Shown: one piece after another, positions 11,256-21,052 of the stretch
Layout of the letters: the number at the start of each line of letters is the position of its first letter
How positions within the stretch are numbered: position 1 is the first letter of the stretch
From: Paulinella micropora
Taxonomy: Eukaryota > Cercozoa > Imbricatea > Euglyphida
DNA length: 27,885 nt
Direction: 5' to 3'
NCBI GenBank assembly: GCA_009731375.1
Contig: BJOX01000174.1
Location: 581,540-609,424, forward strand
The notes under the pieces: generated by a model
Told to the model about the DNA's origin: nothing
The model's database searches: none
The model's input: only the letters and a program-made list of their open reading frames with translations
Program-made: the position numbers and the translations under genes

Positions 11256-12820
11256 ATGGATCGCCTCAACGATCACGCCACAGAGAAGGAGAAAACTCTG
11301 GACAAAATCATCAAGTAATCTCTTACTCTCCAGATCTCTCCCCTTGCCTTCCCCTTGCCTTCCTCACGCTTGCTGTCTTGGAATTCGTAGGTCTGATGCC
11401 AAAGCACAGCACCAAGACAGCGGCTTTGCGGCTACTGCGAGTATTGCGGTCGATAAAGGAGCAAATCTTGACAGCATCTTAAAGTCTGCAAACCAATCTC
11501 TTTCTCTCCCAACAAGCCTTCATGTGTCTAACTGCAGGTCAGCTGAGAAGGCAGCGCATCAAGACAGCGGCTTTGCGGCTACTGCGAGCATTGCGGTGGA
11601 CAAAGGAGCAAACCAGGACAGCATTTTGAAGTATGTCAAACAATCTCTTCCCNNNNNNNNNNNNNNNNNNNNNNNNNNNNNNNNNNNNNNNNNNNNNNNN
11701 NNNNNNNNNNNNNNNNNNNNNNNNNNNNNNNNNNNNNNNNNNNNNNNNNNNNNNNNNNNNNNNNNNNNNNNNNNNNNNNNNNNNNNNNNNNNNNNNNNNN
11801 NNNNNNNNNNNNNNNNNNNNNNNNNNNNNNNNNNNNNNNNNNNNNCCCCCCCCCCCCCCCCCAAAAGAAACATGCATAAGGCATACATAAACACAGGAAC
11901 ATTCATAACATTCATTTATACGTACAAACAATTCAACAATAACAACAAACAACAGACATACATACATACATACTACATGCATGCATGCATACATAACATA
12001 ACATAACATAAACATACATACATACATACATACATTGTGTTTCTGTAGGTCCGCTGAGAAGGCACACCATCAGGGCGCCGGTTTTGGTACATACACTACA
12101 CATACACACACATACATACATACATACGTACATATGTATATACATACGTACATATGTACACACATACGTACATACATACGCACATACATACATACATTCA
12201 TACATACATTACATTGCATGTTGGTAGGTGCCGCGGGCAGTATCGCAGTAGAGAAAGAGGCCTACCAAGACAGCATTCTCAAGTAATATACATACGTACA
12301 TACATACATACACACACATACACACACACACACACACGCATACGTGCATACATTACATACATTACATACATGCATACATACATACATACACGAATACCTA
12401 TATACATACCTACAGGCCAACACGACAACAACAGCAAAAACATACCTAAATGCATACATACATACATACATACATATAACATACAGAATACTCCGAATCC
12501 GTCTTTTGTTAGGGAGAGAGCAATCACTGTGTATCTATCTCATCAATCTTATCATTAGCGTATCTATCTTCTCCATGTCTGCTCTAGGTCTGGTGTGAAA
12601 GCTCAGCACCAAGGCGCCACTTTGATTTCTGGAGGTTCCATCGCCATCGACAAGGGAAAGGCCCTCGACGGCATCAACAGAGGAGGCAAGGCGGTAAAAC
12701 GCCTTGTTGTGGCTGTTGTTGTTGTTGTTGGTCGTGGTGGTGGTGGTGTCGTCGTCGTCGCCGTCGTTCTTGTTGTTTTTGCTGTGGTTGTTGTTCCTGT
12801 TGTTATTTTGTAACTGTAGT

Positions 12821-12852
<32 letters not shown>

Positions 12853-14635
12853 TTTAATTATAATAATAAGCATGATTATTTTTAATTTTATTTCATTTTA
12901 TTTTTTCCTCAACCTTGTTCACCTTGTGCTGTGTCCCAGGCCGAAGGTCCCATCGCAAGCTCAGCGGACGAGATCAAGAACGCCATCAAGGGCAAAATCG
13001 CAGGCAAGCAAGACGCCGCACTCGAGAAAGCGGTCAGCTTCCCGTGAATTTGCACGTGTGTGTGTGTGTGTTTTTTTTTGTCGTCGTCGTCGTCGTTGTT
13101 GTTGTTGTTGTTGTTGTTGTTTTCTTGGTTTGTTGAAAGGTGTTGGTGTGAAGGAGTACTTGGGTGTCTGCTGTTGCATGAACACATGCATACATAAATT
13201 GCATGCCATGACTGGTAGGTGTTGGACTGGCTGGCGGCAGCTGCAGACACCACAACCAAAACCTCAACCCAACCTCCACCGCAACCAGAATTTTTCACTA
13301 TTTGATTTCCACCACTCTACATACATAAATGACATGCCATGACTTGTGTAGGTGTTGGACTGGCTGGCGGCAGCGGCAGGCACCACAGTGGCTGAAGGCA
13401 AATCCTTCCAACAAGCCCTAGCTGGTCAGCTACACCTCTGTATATATGTATGTATGTGTGTATGTAATGTCTGTAATGTCTGTATGTATGTATGTAATTT
13501 ATGTATGTGTGTATATGTATGTATGTATGTAATGTCTGTATGTATGTATATATGTATATATGAATGTATGTAAATGTATATATGTATGTATGTCTTCCTA
13601 CCGACTTTACCTATCTACCAACTGGCCTTATCTGCCTACCCACTCTACCCATTGAACTATCTAAATATCTATATTCCTGCCAACTTACGTATCCGCCTAC
13701 CTACTGGTGTTGCTAGCCTCAAAGTTTACCTACCTACTTAGATACCTACCTACCTACCTACCTACCTACCTACCTTCCTGCCTGCCTACCCACCCAACCA
13801 TCTATCTAAGCGATGGCTGTGGCTGATGTTTGCTAGATGGCAAGCTAATCTGCCATGGGTGGAACAAAGTCTACCCGAAAGACGCTGTGGGCGTCTCAGA
13901 GGGAAAAATGGCCTTCCACCATCGAGTAAGTAGTTTATATATAAACTGCGTTGCATACATTCATGCATACATACATACATACATGCATACATACATACAT
14001 ACATAGATGCATACATACATAGATGCATACATACATACATACATACATAGATGCATACATACATACATACATACATTACATATATTCATACATACATACA
14101 TACATACATACATACATACATGCATACATTACATACATTACATACATACATTCATACATACATATACATACATTACATACATACATTACATACGTTCATA
14201 AATTACATACATTACATATATTACATACATACCATGCATACCATGCATACCATACATACCATATACACACATACATACATACGTACATACATACATGCAT
14301 ACATACATACATGCATACATAACATACATAACATACATACATCCATAAGATACCATACATACCATACATACATACATACGTACATGTTGTTTTTTGGGTT
14401 TTTTTTTTTTTTGTTTTTTTTTTTTTTTTTTTTTTTTTTGTTTTTNNNNNNNNNNTTGTTGTTTGTTTGTTTGTTCGTTTGTTTTTGATGTTGTTTTTGT
14501 TGTTGTATTGTTTTTTATTTATTTATTTATTCGCAGGAGAACATTGCCAACTTCTGTAAAGGCTTAGTGGCCAAGAAGTTCTCTGTCACGTTCGAACCCG
14601 AAGACTTGATCGACAGCGTCGATCTGCCCAAGGTG

Positions 14636-14667
<32 letters not shown>

Positions 14668-14718
14668 TCTCTCTCTCTCTCTCTCTCTTTTTTTTCTCTC
14701 TCTCTCTCTCTCTCTCTC

Positions 14719-14762
<44 letters not shown>

Positions 14763-15088
14763 CTCTCTCTCTCTCTCTTCATGTTCAAACCCGAAGACTG
14801 ATCGATAGCACAGACATACCCAAGGTCTCTTCCTTCCTTCCTTCCTTCCTTCCTTCCTTCCTTCCTTTTTTTTTTTTTTTTTTTCTCCTTTCTTTCTTTC
14901 TTTCTTTCTTTCTTTCTCTCTCTCTCTCTCTCTCATCTCACCTGTGTTTTGCTCAGAGCTTGTAATAATATATAATCTTGTATGTATGTATGTATCAAAG
15001 TATGTATATAGGTATGTATGTAAACTTTGGCAGGTGGCGCATGTCCTTGCTGTCCTCTGTAATTACGGACACAAGACGTAAGTAGTCC

Positions 15089-15127
<39 letters not shown>

Positions 15128-15503
15128 TGTGTGTATGTATGTATGTATGTATGTAATGTGTGTGTAGTATATGTCAAGGTGTGTATCTGTGTATGCAACG
15201 TATCAAATGTTTGTGTTAGTGACCCATCTCTGCCTGCGCTTGCATACGCTGGCACCATGCCGGCCGGTGGTCCAGGTATCTACCAATCGATCAATCTATT
15301 TACGTATTAAACTTCTGTCTATGCACATGCATATCAATCTATCAAATATGTTTTTTGTCTATTTATGTATCGATCCATCTATCTATCAATCCACCCATGT
15401 ATCAAATATCTCTCTAACAATCTATTTATATCTATCTGTTTATAGGGGCATAAGGAGAGCAACCTCCCCGCAAGTTGAGTTGTTCTGCAGAATGAGGAGA
15501 TAG
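11256..15503 (+). CDS. Calponin-homology domain protein with N-terminal ~31-residue tandem repeats (12 exons, about 298 aa)
   Basis: Exons: 11256-11314, 11391-11483, 11538-11630, 12049-12086, 12228-12282, 12588-12693, 12940-13032, 13352-13424, 13837-13925, 14537-14632, 15034-15077, 15446-15503. The sum is 897 nt. The frame is kept across every GT-AG junction, and the start is ccATGg. Residues 21-148 hold four repeats (AHQDSGF, SIAVDKG, QDSILK), each a 93-106-nt phase-2 unit. Residues 149-179 form a degenerate fifth segment. Residues 180 to about 283 form a calponin-homology domain: VLDWLAAAAG, SFQQALADGKLIC, NKVYP, KMAFHHRENIANF, FEPEDLIDSVDLPKVAHVL. Such domains of the calponin/transgelin class bind actin or act as cytoskeletal scaffolds. 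Here the repeats lie before the domain, whereas animal calponins carry theirs after it. Introns are packed with microsatellites. The last exon could instead begin at 15491 in the same frame. A repeat exon could be hidden in the gap at 11653-11845. Confidence 0.85.
11653..11845. other. Assembly gap (193 N) inside an intron of the calponin-like gene
   Basis: The gap is followed by a run of 17 C. It is large enough to hide one further 93-nt repeat exon with splice sites. Confidence 0.95.
13191..13254 (+). pseudogene. Partial duplicate of calponin-like exon 8 (pseudo-exon)
   Basis: These 64 bp match 13322-13387, which covers the acceptor and first half of the exon at 13352-13424: gcatgccatgac, tag, gtgttggactggctggcggc. 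If spliced in at 13219 the frame runs into a TGA within about 26 codons, with no good donor. The downstream copy, which completes the SFQQALA block, is taken as the functional exon. Confidence 0.75.
14395..14536. repeat. Poly(T) tract with a 10-N gap in an intron
   Basis: Long T run broken by 14446-14455 Ns, then GTTT/ATTT repeats up to the acceptor at 14535-14536. The CATA arrays at 13960-14390 lie just upstream in the same intron. Confidence 0.9.
14783..14826 (+). pseudogene. Decayed duplicate of the 3' half of calponin-like exon 10
   Basis: The sequence gttcaaacccgaagactgat and its continuation to cccaag match 14588-14632 (FEPEDLIDSVDLPK codons) with substitutions and a one-base deletion that breaks the frame. 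It lies between (TC)n tracts in the next intron. Slippage or unequal exchange between those tracts would explain the copy. Confidence 0.75.
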
Positions 15504-17250
15504 TGTTACAGTGTACAGCCCATGTCAAATATTGTATAGTGTACTGGAGCACGATTGGACATCTCTTCGTTCTTTCTTTCTTTCTTTCTTTCTTTCTTTT
15601 TTTCCTTTTTTTTAATGTGTTAATTTTATTAGTATCGTGGTTTTTCAATTACCATGATAAGCGATTACCTAACATTAAGGAATGAAATTGATAGACATTC
15701 CCATCCTAACATCTCACCCAGTCTGTATTTTTAATACCAATGTATAAATATATTTATTAATATTTAAACGGGACATACCGGTACCAATTAATATTAATAT
15801 GGATGAGTCTGTGACAGTTAAGCTTACGCTCCCCACTTAATATTTATCTCTAGTAGTGGCAAGTATTTTCTTACTACCTACTAGGAGTCATTATTGTATT
15901 AATATTGTATTAAGACTGTTTGTATAAAAACTCAGACTGCCCGGAAGTGTCATAACTTAGCCTCGGTATTAATATAATAATTTCCCGTTAAAAATATCAA
16001 GTTAATAATTTATTACTACGGACAATCAAGATCAAAAGTCTTCATTGTTTCAAGTTTCAACCGTATGCGGCTAATACTACTGATCCAAAATAAGTAAGCA
16101 TTTTTTGAATATCATCGGTTTTACTGGTACTAATAACCGGCACATATGGTGACTCTGTAGCCCAAGAGTCAGCCTCGGAGGCTCCTTTTATTTTTTCTGC
16201 CACCGACTCGATGATTACTAGTAATTATCAGTAGTAATAACTTTGAATATTCAGTTGAAGTTATATTAATATCATGCTTCGTCAAGAGTCTTGCCCTTGG
16301 GATCGTGGATCGGACTCCCGAGGCTGACACCGGGTGCGTGTCAGAACTTGACTTGATGAAGCCTGGTTCCGAGGCTGAGCTGAGTGTGGCCGCACCGTGC
16401 TAAGAATATTTATTAAATTAATATTGGCTCGGAAATCATGTTAGATGCTGCCTCGGATATAAAGCCTACGGTTTGAACTTGAAAAAAAAAAAAAAAAGTT
16501 TCAAAAAAAAACTTTCAACTCAAAACATTGACACTCTAAGACCGCGCCGCCTGTCATGTAAGATCAATGATGATATTACTAGTTTAATATTTTTGAGGTG
16601 ACAGTAATAAGGCTCCTTGAGCCGGGACTCACCCGGTTAAATCTACTTAAATGTGCAAAAATATAACGGGGGCCAGTTCAACTGAACTTCAACTTGTTTC
16701 TGGATTTTTCAAGTTACCTTTCAAGTAGTATTAATTTTTTACACTTGGGTTTGCTCTGGTCGAACAGTGAATTTCCTTCGAGTCAAGTTTTGTAGTAGAG
16801 GCCGCTCTAGCAACTTGATTTCCTTTTTTACCTATATCAACTCGTAATTTTTGTCACTGGCAGTCACGCGGCTACTAGTATTTGTCCTCCCGCTCTAATC
16901 TAGTTATATCCGCTACCACACAATATGAACCAACTTTCCACCACAGAAATTCAAAAATTTTTCCTCAGAAACCTTCTTCACTTGAGCACAGCCGGCTCAT
17001 ATGCACTGTGACTGCAGACGGGGGCCACACACCTTGCCCTCTACCTAGCCCTTGCCTTTTCCACTATCCAGCCCTAGTCACGTAGTACTAATCCTAACCT
17101 TATGCAAAGGGGTGAGCACGGCCGGTCACTCGTGGCCCGGTAAACCCCTGTTAATAAACAACTATTTCTGCACCGAAAGTTAAATCTGCATCCTTGCCCT
17201 GATTAGGGTTTGGGATTCGACACGGACGGTCTGTGCAACCAGACCGCCTA
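15504..17250. other. Non-coding region, AT-rich with small inverted repeats
   Basis: No convincing gene. Words of the type TATTAATATTA recur at about 15750, 15790, 16390 and 16410. A cluster of short inverted repeats lies at 16165-16385: gagtcagcctcgg against cccgaggctgac, and gcttcgtcaag against cttgatgaagc. At 17150-17215 an AATAAA is followed by a block ending gggattcgacac, which could be the end of an old LTR, but no partner LTR, primer site or coding domain was found. Confidence 0.4.
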
Positions 17251-17385
17251 CGATGAGCAATCATCGCAGAGACAACCCTTCACTGTTTTCTTTTGTTTTT
17301 CTTTTCATTACATGCATGAAAATACATTCGTTGAAAAATAAACACTTTTTCCAAGTTCTTTTGTTGCAGATTGTCTCCATAATAT

Positions 17386-17606
17386 CTTGTATGTATGCAG
17401 GAATGTATGCATATATGCCTGCGCGTTTATGTCTGCGTGTATTTATGTCTGCATGTATGCATGTAGGAATGCATGCAGACGCAATACATGTCTGCATGCA
17501 TGTATGTATGCATGTTTATGCATGTATGTATCGACTCGGATGTTCACCTGCGTCAGAGACTCTATCTGCCGGATCCATGTTGCCCTTCTCCTTGCTTTGC
17601 ACAGTT

Positions 17607-17686
<80 letters not shown>

Positions 17687-18211
17687 NNNNNNNNNNNNNN
17701 NNNNNNNNNNNNNNNNNNNNNNNNNCCCAACCACCACCTACCCACCCACCCAAACACAAACACACACACACACACACACACACACAAGAAGAAGAAGAAG
17801 AAGAAGAAGAAGAAGAAGAAGAAGAAGAAGAAGAAGAAGAAGAAGAAGAAGAGGGAGACACAAGCAAGTAGGTAGATAGTTATATGTATGCATGTATAAT
17901 CATACACAGACGTCCAGCGAAGAAGCAGAGAGAAACACAAGCAAGTAGGTAGATAATTATGTATGCATGCACGTATAAGCATACACATGCAAAATCATGA
18001 TTTCACCTTTGAAGACTTACTGCTAAGATCAAAACTTAAAAACAATAAAATAAATGGATAAATAAATAAAATAAAATAAAATAAAATAAAAATAAAAAAC
18101 ATTTTCTTCATCGCTGAAGCTCAAAGCAGGACTTGAAATGTTTAAACCTCAGGCCCATAAGTATTAATATTAGTATTCAATTCTTCCTTCGCTTTTCTCA
18201 ACTCAAGGCCC

Positions 18212-18270
<59 letters not shown>

Positions 18271-18290
18271 TCTTCTTCTTCATTTTTATT
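17386..18290. repeat. Microsatellites and a ~55-bp tandem duplication around an assembly gap
   Basis: CATG/GTAT words to 17530, (GT)n and (GA)n to 17686, Ns at 17687-17725, then (CA)n, (GAA)n and a (TC)n tract at 18213-18266. A block starting acacaagcaagtaggtagat occurs twice in tandem (about 17858 and 17936). No gene seen. Confidence 0.85.
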
Positions 18291-18627
18291 GAGAGAACAA
18301 TTTTACAATTGGACTCAGGGAACGTCCACGTGAAAAGTATAGCTAGTAAGTTATACCTTTATCTAAGGTGGAAACCTAGTTATTCAGTACTAGTTGAGCG
18401 TATTAAGGAAGATATCGATATTAAATTAGTATTCAGCTGCTCAGTATTAATATTATATTATAGTTATTAAAATTAATATTTCTGTNNNNNNNNNNNNNNN
18501 NNNNNNNNNNNNNNNNNNNNNNNNNNNNNNNNNNNNNNNNNNNNNNNNNNNNNNNNNNNNNNNNNNNNNNNNNNNNNNNNNNNNNNNNNNNNNNNNNNNN
18601 NNNNNNNNNNNNNNNNNNNNNNNNNNN
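18291..18627. other. AT-rich non-coding sequence and assembly gap
   Basis: It contains the TATTAATATTA-type words also seen at 15700-16450. Ns occupy 18486-18627 and end directly at the poly(T) of the LINE fragment. Confidence 0.6.
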
Positions 18628-19017
18628 TTTTTTTTTTTTTCGCGCGTGTGCATATGTTACATATATTATGATGTTTGTTGATGTTTTAGTAGATATGTCA
18701 TTAGTGCTTTTTTGAATGGCTTTATTTTTGTTTCATCTGTTATATGTTTTGAATTGATTTCCATTGATCTGCAAAGATCTTGGTGAGGTATGGGTCTTTG
18801 TGGTTAACAAAGAGGCTGCCTTTTGTTGAGTATCGGGTTTTGTATGGATGTATGGTATTGATTGGTGTAAATGTGTTATTGTGGAGTGGTCTGTTGAGGT
18901 GTTTTTTAGGGTAAATGAATGGGTGATTTTCTATGCATACACGGAGGGTTTATAGGTGGGTGATGTCGAGTAGTTTGAGTTGATTTAGGATTGGTTTGGT
19001 ATGTGCGCGGTAGTGTG

Positions 19018-19020
<3 letters not shown>
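18628..19020 (-). mobile_element. 3' end of a decayed non-LTR retrotransposon (LINE, CR1/L2-like)
   Basis: On the minus strand the segment ends in a 13-A tail (18628-18640, cut by the gap). Before it is a reverse-transcriptase C-terminal tail spread over shifted frames: LKLLDITHL, then TPINTIHPYKTRYSTKGSLF, then KIKPFKKALMTYLL ending in TAA at 18666-18668. The order 'LK.L.I', 'H.Y.TR', 'FK..L..YLL' is the usual C-terminal end of many LINE ORF2 proteins. At least two frame breaks show it is dead, and it is severely 5'-truncated at the (TC)n tract. The clade assignment is tentative. Confidence 0.65.
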
Positions 19021-19068
<48 letters not shown>

Positions 19069-19111
19069 GCACACACGCACACACACACACATGTATATGT
19101 ATGTATATATA
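19021..19111. repeat. (TC)n(AC)n microsatellite abutting the palindrome
   Basis: TC dinucleotides, then AC dinucleotides, then ATGTAT words immediately before the 184-bp inverted repeat. It is host-type sequence, so the host/element boundary is placed at about 19112. Confidence 0.85.
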
Positions 19112-19519
19112 TGATCATTTATGTTGGATAGACAGGTCTATTTAACTATTAAATACAAGCACTAAAAAAGTAAAAAACCAACATTAGATATATAGAAAAC
19201 ATACATAGAAACTCAAAAACAAAGGTTTGATTTTAGAAAAATAAGATAGACTAAGCACACTAAGAGAGATTTCAACGAAATTACAACAAAAAACATTATA
19301 TACGTAGTATATATATCATTTTATGAAATAAAATGTGTTTTTTGTTGTAATTTCGTTGAAATCTCTCTTAGTGTGCTTAGTCTATCTTATTTTTCTAAAA
19401 TCAAACCTTTGTTTTTGAGTTTCTATGTATGTTTTCTATATATCTAATGTTGGTTTTTTACTTTTTTAGTGCTTGTATTTAATAGTTAAATAGACCTGTC
19501 TATCCAACATAAATGATCA
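19112..19519. repeat. Perfect 184-bp inverted repeat with 40-bp centre (probable element terminus)
   Basis: Arms 19112-19295 and 19336-19519 are identical in inverse orientation over all 184 bp, both beginning or ending in TGATCA. The 40-bp centre contains its own stem (cattttat/ataaaatg at 19317-19324 and 19328-19335) and an AT-rich tatatac/gtatata pair. No flanking target duplication is seen. It separates host microsatellite from viral-type genes. A head-to-head terminal repeat, a hairpin telomere junction, a fold-back element or an assembly artefact are all possible. Confidence 0.9.
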
Positions 19520-19663
19520 CACCACAAAAAAGCGAAAAGTTGTCCTCGCCGAAAGTCGGGAGGTGGGCTTTTTGACCAGCGCTCCTAGGTGTCTGGTGGT
19601 GGCACCAGCTCAGCCATAACGATATTGTTTTTTTTGATTTACATATTAAAGACTTACAAACGA

Positions 19664-19670
19664 TATATAA
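19664..19670 (+). promoter_or_regulatory. TATATAA box just upstream of the zinc-repeat gene
   Basis: TATATAA ends 9 nt before the ATG at 19680, a spacing like that at other genes of the element. Confidence 0.45.
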
Positions 19671-19679
19671 AAGGTGGGG

Positions 19680-20111
19680 ATGGTAACAGAGGAAGTCAAA
19701 CACGAGAAGTGCGGTAAGTGTAGATGTTGGAGACTGCCTACACAATTCTTGAATGACAAGGGGCGGAGGTTGAAAACTTGTGAAAATTGTAGAATAAAAG
19801 GTAGAGCGGAGAGGGCTAGACTTAAATGCGAACATAATATACGAAAAACCTTATGCACGGAATGTGGTGGTGGTGCGATGTGCGAGCATAAGAGGCGGAG
19901 AAGCAGATGTAATGACTGCGGGGGTGGTGAGATGTGCGAGCATAAAAGACAAAGATATACTTGCAAGGACTGCGGTGGTAGCGGAGTGTGCGAACACGAG
20001 AGACAAAGACACCTTTGCAGGGACTGCGGTGGGAGCCAGATATGTGAGCATAGGAGACAAAGATGTGTTTGCACAGAGTGCGGTGGAGCAAGACGAATTA
20101 CAGCAGAATAA
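19680..20111 (+). CDS. Cys/His zinc-binding repeat protein (143 aa)
   Basis: The ATG at 19680 is preferred over the in-frame GTG six bases upstream, since the other genes of the element use ATG next to a TATA-like motif. The N-terminal part (residues about 9-40) has C-x2-C ... TCENCR, a likely zinc ribbon. Then come five tandem 18-residue modules of the form C-E-H-x7-C-x2-C-G-G (for example CEHKRQRYTCKDCGG), each with C, H, C, C to hold one zinc ion, separated by linkers such as GEM or SGV. Proteins with such C-x-H/C-x2-C arrays occur in giant viruses and some algae. Their role is unknown, and nucleic-acid binding is an inference from the basic residues between the ligands. The repeats are also 54-bp tandem repeats in the DNA. 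It is intron-free and is the first gene after the palindrome. Confidence 0.8.
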   Translation: MVTEEVKHEKCGKCRCWRLPTQFLNDKGRRLKTCENCRIKGRAERARLKCEHNIRKTLCTECGGGAMCEHKRRRSRCNDCGGGEMCEHKRQRYTCKDCGGSGVCEHERQRHLCRDCGGSQICEHRRQRCVCTECGGARRITAE

Positions 20112-20890
20112 ACCTTGCTAGGTGTCCTTATTTTTTTCAATAAGTCCTTGTTTTTGTTCATTTTTTTAAAAGATGGTTCATTTTATTGTTTCATTTTTTT
20201 TCTCAAAAATGTGAAAAAGTTTTGAAAATGTCAAAAAAAATCAATTTTTTTCATGTTTTGGAGGCCAAGTTTTCAATCGGTTTATTACCCGCGATGAATA
20301 GGAGAGCATATTTTGCTGTTTTGGTAAATCAAGGGTACTTATGGAAATAAGGATCCGCCAACTCACAAGGACTTAAACAATATGTGTAGGAGGCTTATTT
20401 CGTTAAAATGTCTTCATTTAAACTATCGGGGGGTGGTAGTCCTTGTTTTCAGTTTCAACATTACCCCCCTCGGCCAAATGGTATTATGGACAATAAAGGG
20501 GGGGGGGGTCGGCCAATTTTTTTGGTTTTCGGGGACTTTTTTAAGGACGGGGGGTTAAACTCAGTCAAATGGGGTTAAATCCTCTTTTACATACCCTTTT
20601 TTTATAATAATAATGTTAATAAAAATAATAAGGAAGTAAGGATAGGGCGTGTGGTAATATGGGCGGAGTTAGAATTACGATAAAATACCGCTTCTAGGGT
20701 GTCCTTAAAATTATAGGGGACTTAAAAATAAAAAAAAGGACTTTAAGGACGGGGGCAAAAAGAAGCAGTTGAAGGTGATTTGTGCTACCAGACTAAACCG
20801 CGGGGCAAACAATACGGAAGCGTCGGGAGAGCGTGAATTGAAGACTGGTGGATTTTCTATTTAAACATAGTATATATACTATATATAAGA
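20112..20890. other. Intergenic region with clustered AAGGAC/GTCCTT words
   Basis: No ORF. Eight exact copies of the hexamer occur in both orientations: GTCCTT at 20123, 20144, 20439 and 20701; AAGGAC at 20367, 20543, 20736 and 20745. Homopolymer T, A and G runs are frequent, including a ten-G run near 20501. It is the longest non-coding stretch in the element, so it is a candidate for an origin or other control region. Confidence 0.6.
20880..20889 (+). promoter_or_regulatory. TATATATAAG motif upstream of the short basic ORF
   Basis: TATATATAAG ends 8 nt before the ATG at 20898, inside a 30-bp AT-only stretch. It matches the motif next to the minus-strand ORF at 21868 and the gene at 24543. 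Confidence 0.55.
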
Positions 20891-20897
20891 TATTAAC

Positions 20898-21020
20898 ATG
20901 CCACCACCACTCAAGTATTTGACGGACGAAGAGAGACTGGAGGCGCGTAAAAGGTCTCAGAGAGAATACGCAAAAAGGAAGCCCGAGATGTACAGAAGAG
21001 CAAACAAGAAGTATTATGAG
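20898..21020 (+). CDS. Short basic ORF, 3' end lost in a 10-N gap
   Basis: Forty-one codons from the ATG to the gap, starting MPPPLKYLTDEERLEARKRS and continuing with Lys/Arg/Tyr-rich residues to KKYYE. The start is supported by the adjacent TATATATAAG motif. If the gap is truly 10 bases the frame ends at a TGA overlapping the start of the GIY-YIG gene. If the gap is a placeholder, this may be the N-terminus of the nuclease, whose own linker (YYKKYFEEYHKKYY) has the same composition. Function unknown; a nucleic-acid-binding segment is plausible. Confidence 0.5.
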
Positions 21021-21052
21021 NNNNNNNNNNACACAAGAAGAAGAAAAAAATT

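Noticed and set aside
14564-14965. Arg/Glu- and Ser/Leu-rich ORFs
   Set aside because: They arise from (TC)n tracts in an intron. Only the 96-nt exon at 14537-14632 is coding.
17253-17988. ORFs of up to 208 codons across the GT/GA/GAA tracts
   Set aside because: They are repeat translations spanning an N gap.
19646-20161. Minus-strand ORF of 171 codons opposite the zinc-repeat gene
   Set aside because: It is a shadow of the 54-bp repeat. The plus frame has regular Cys/His ligands and an upstream TATA-like box.
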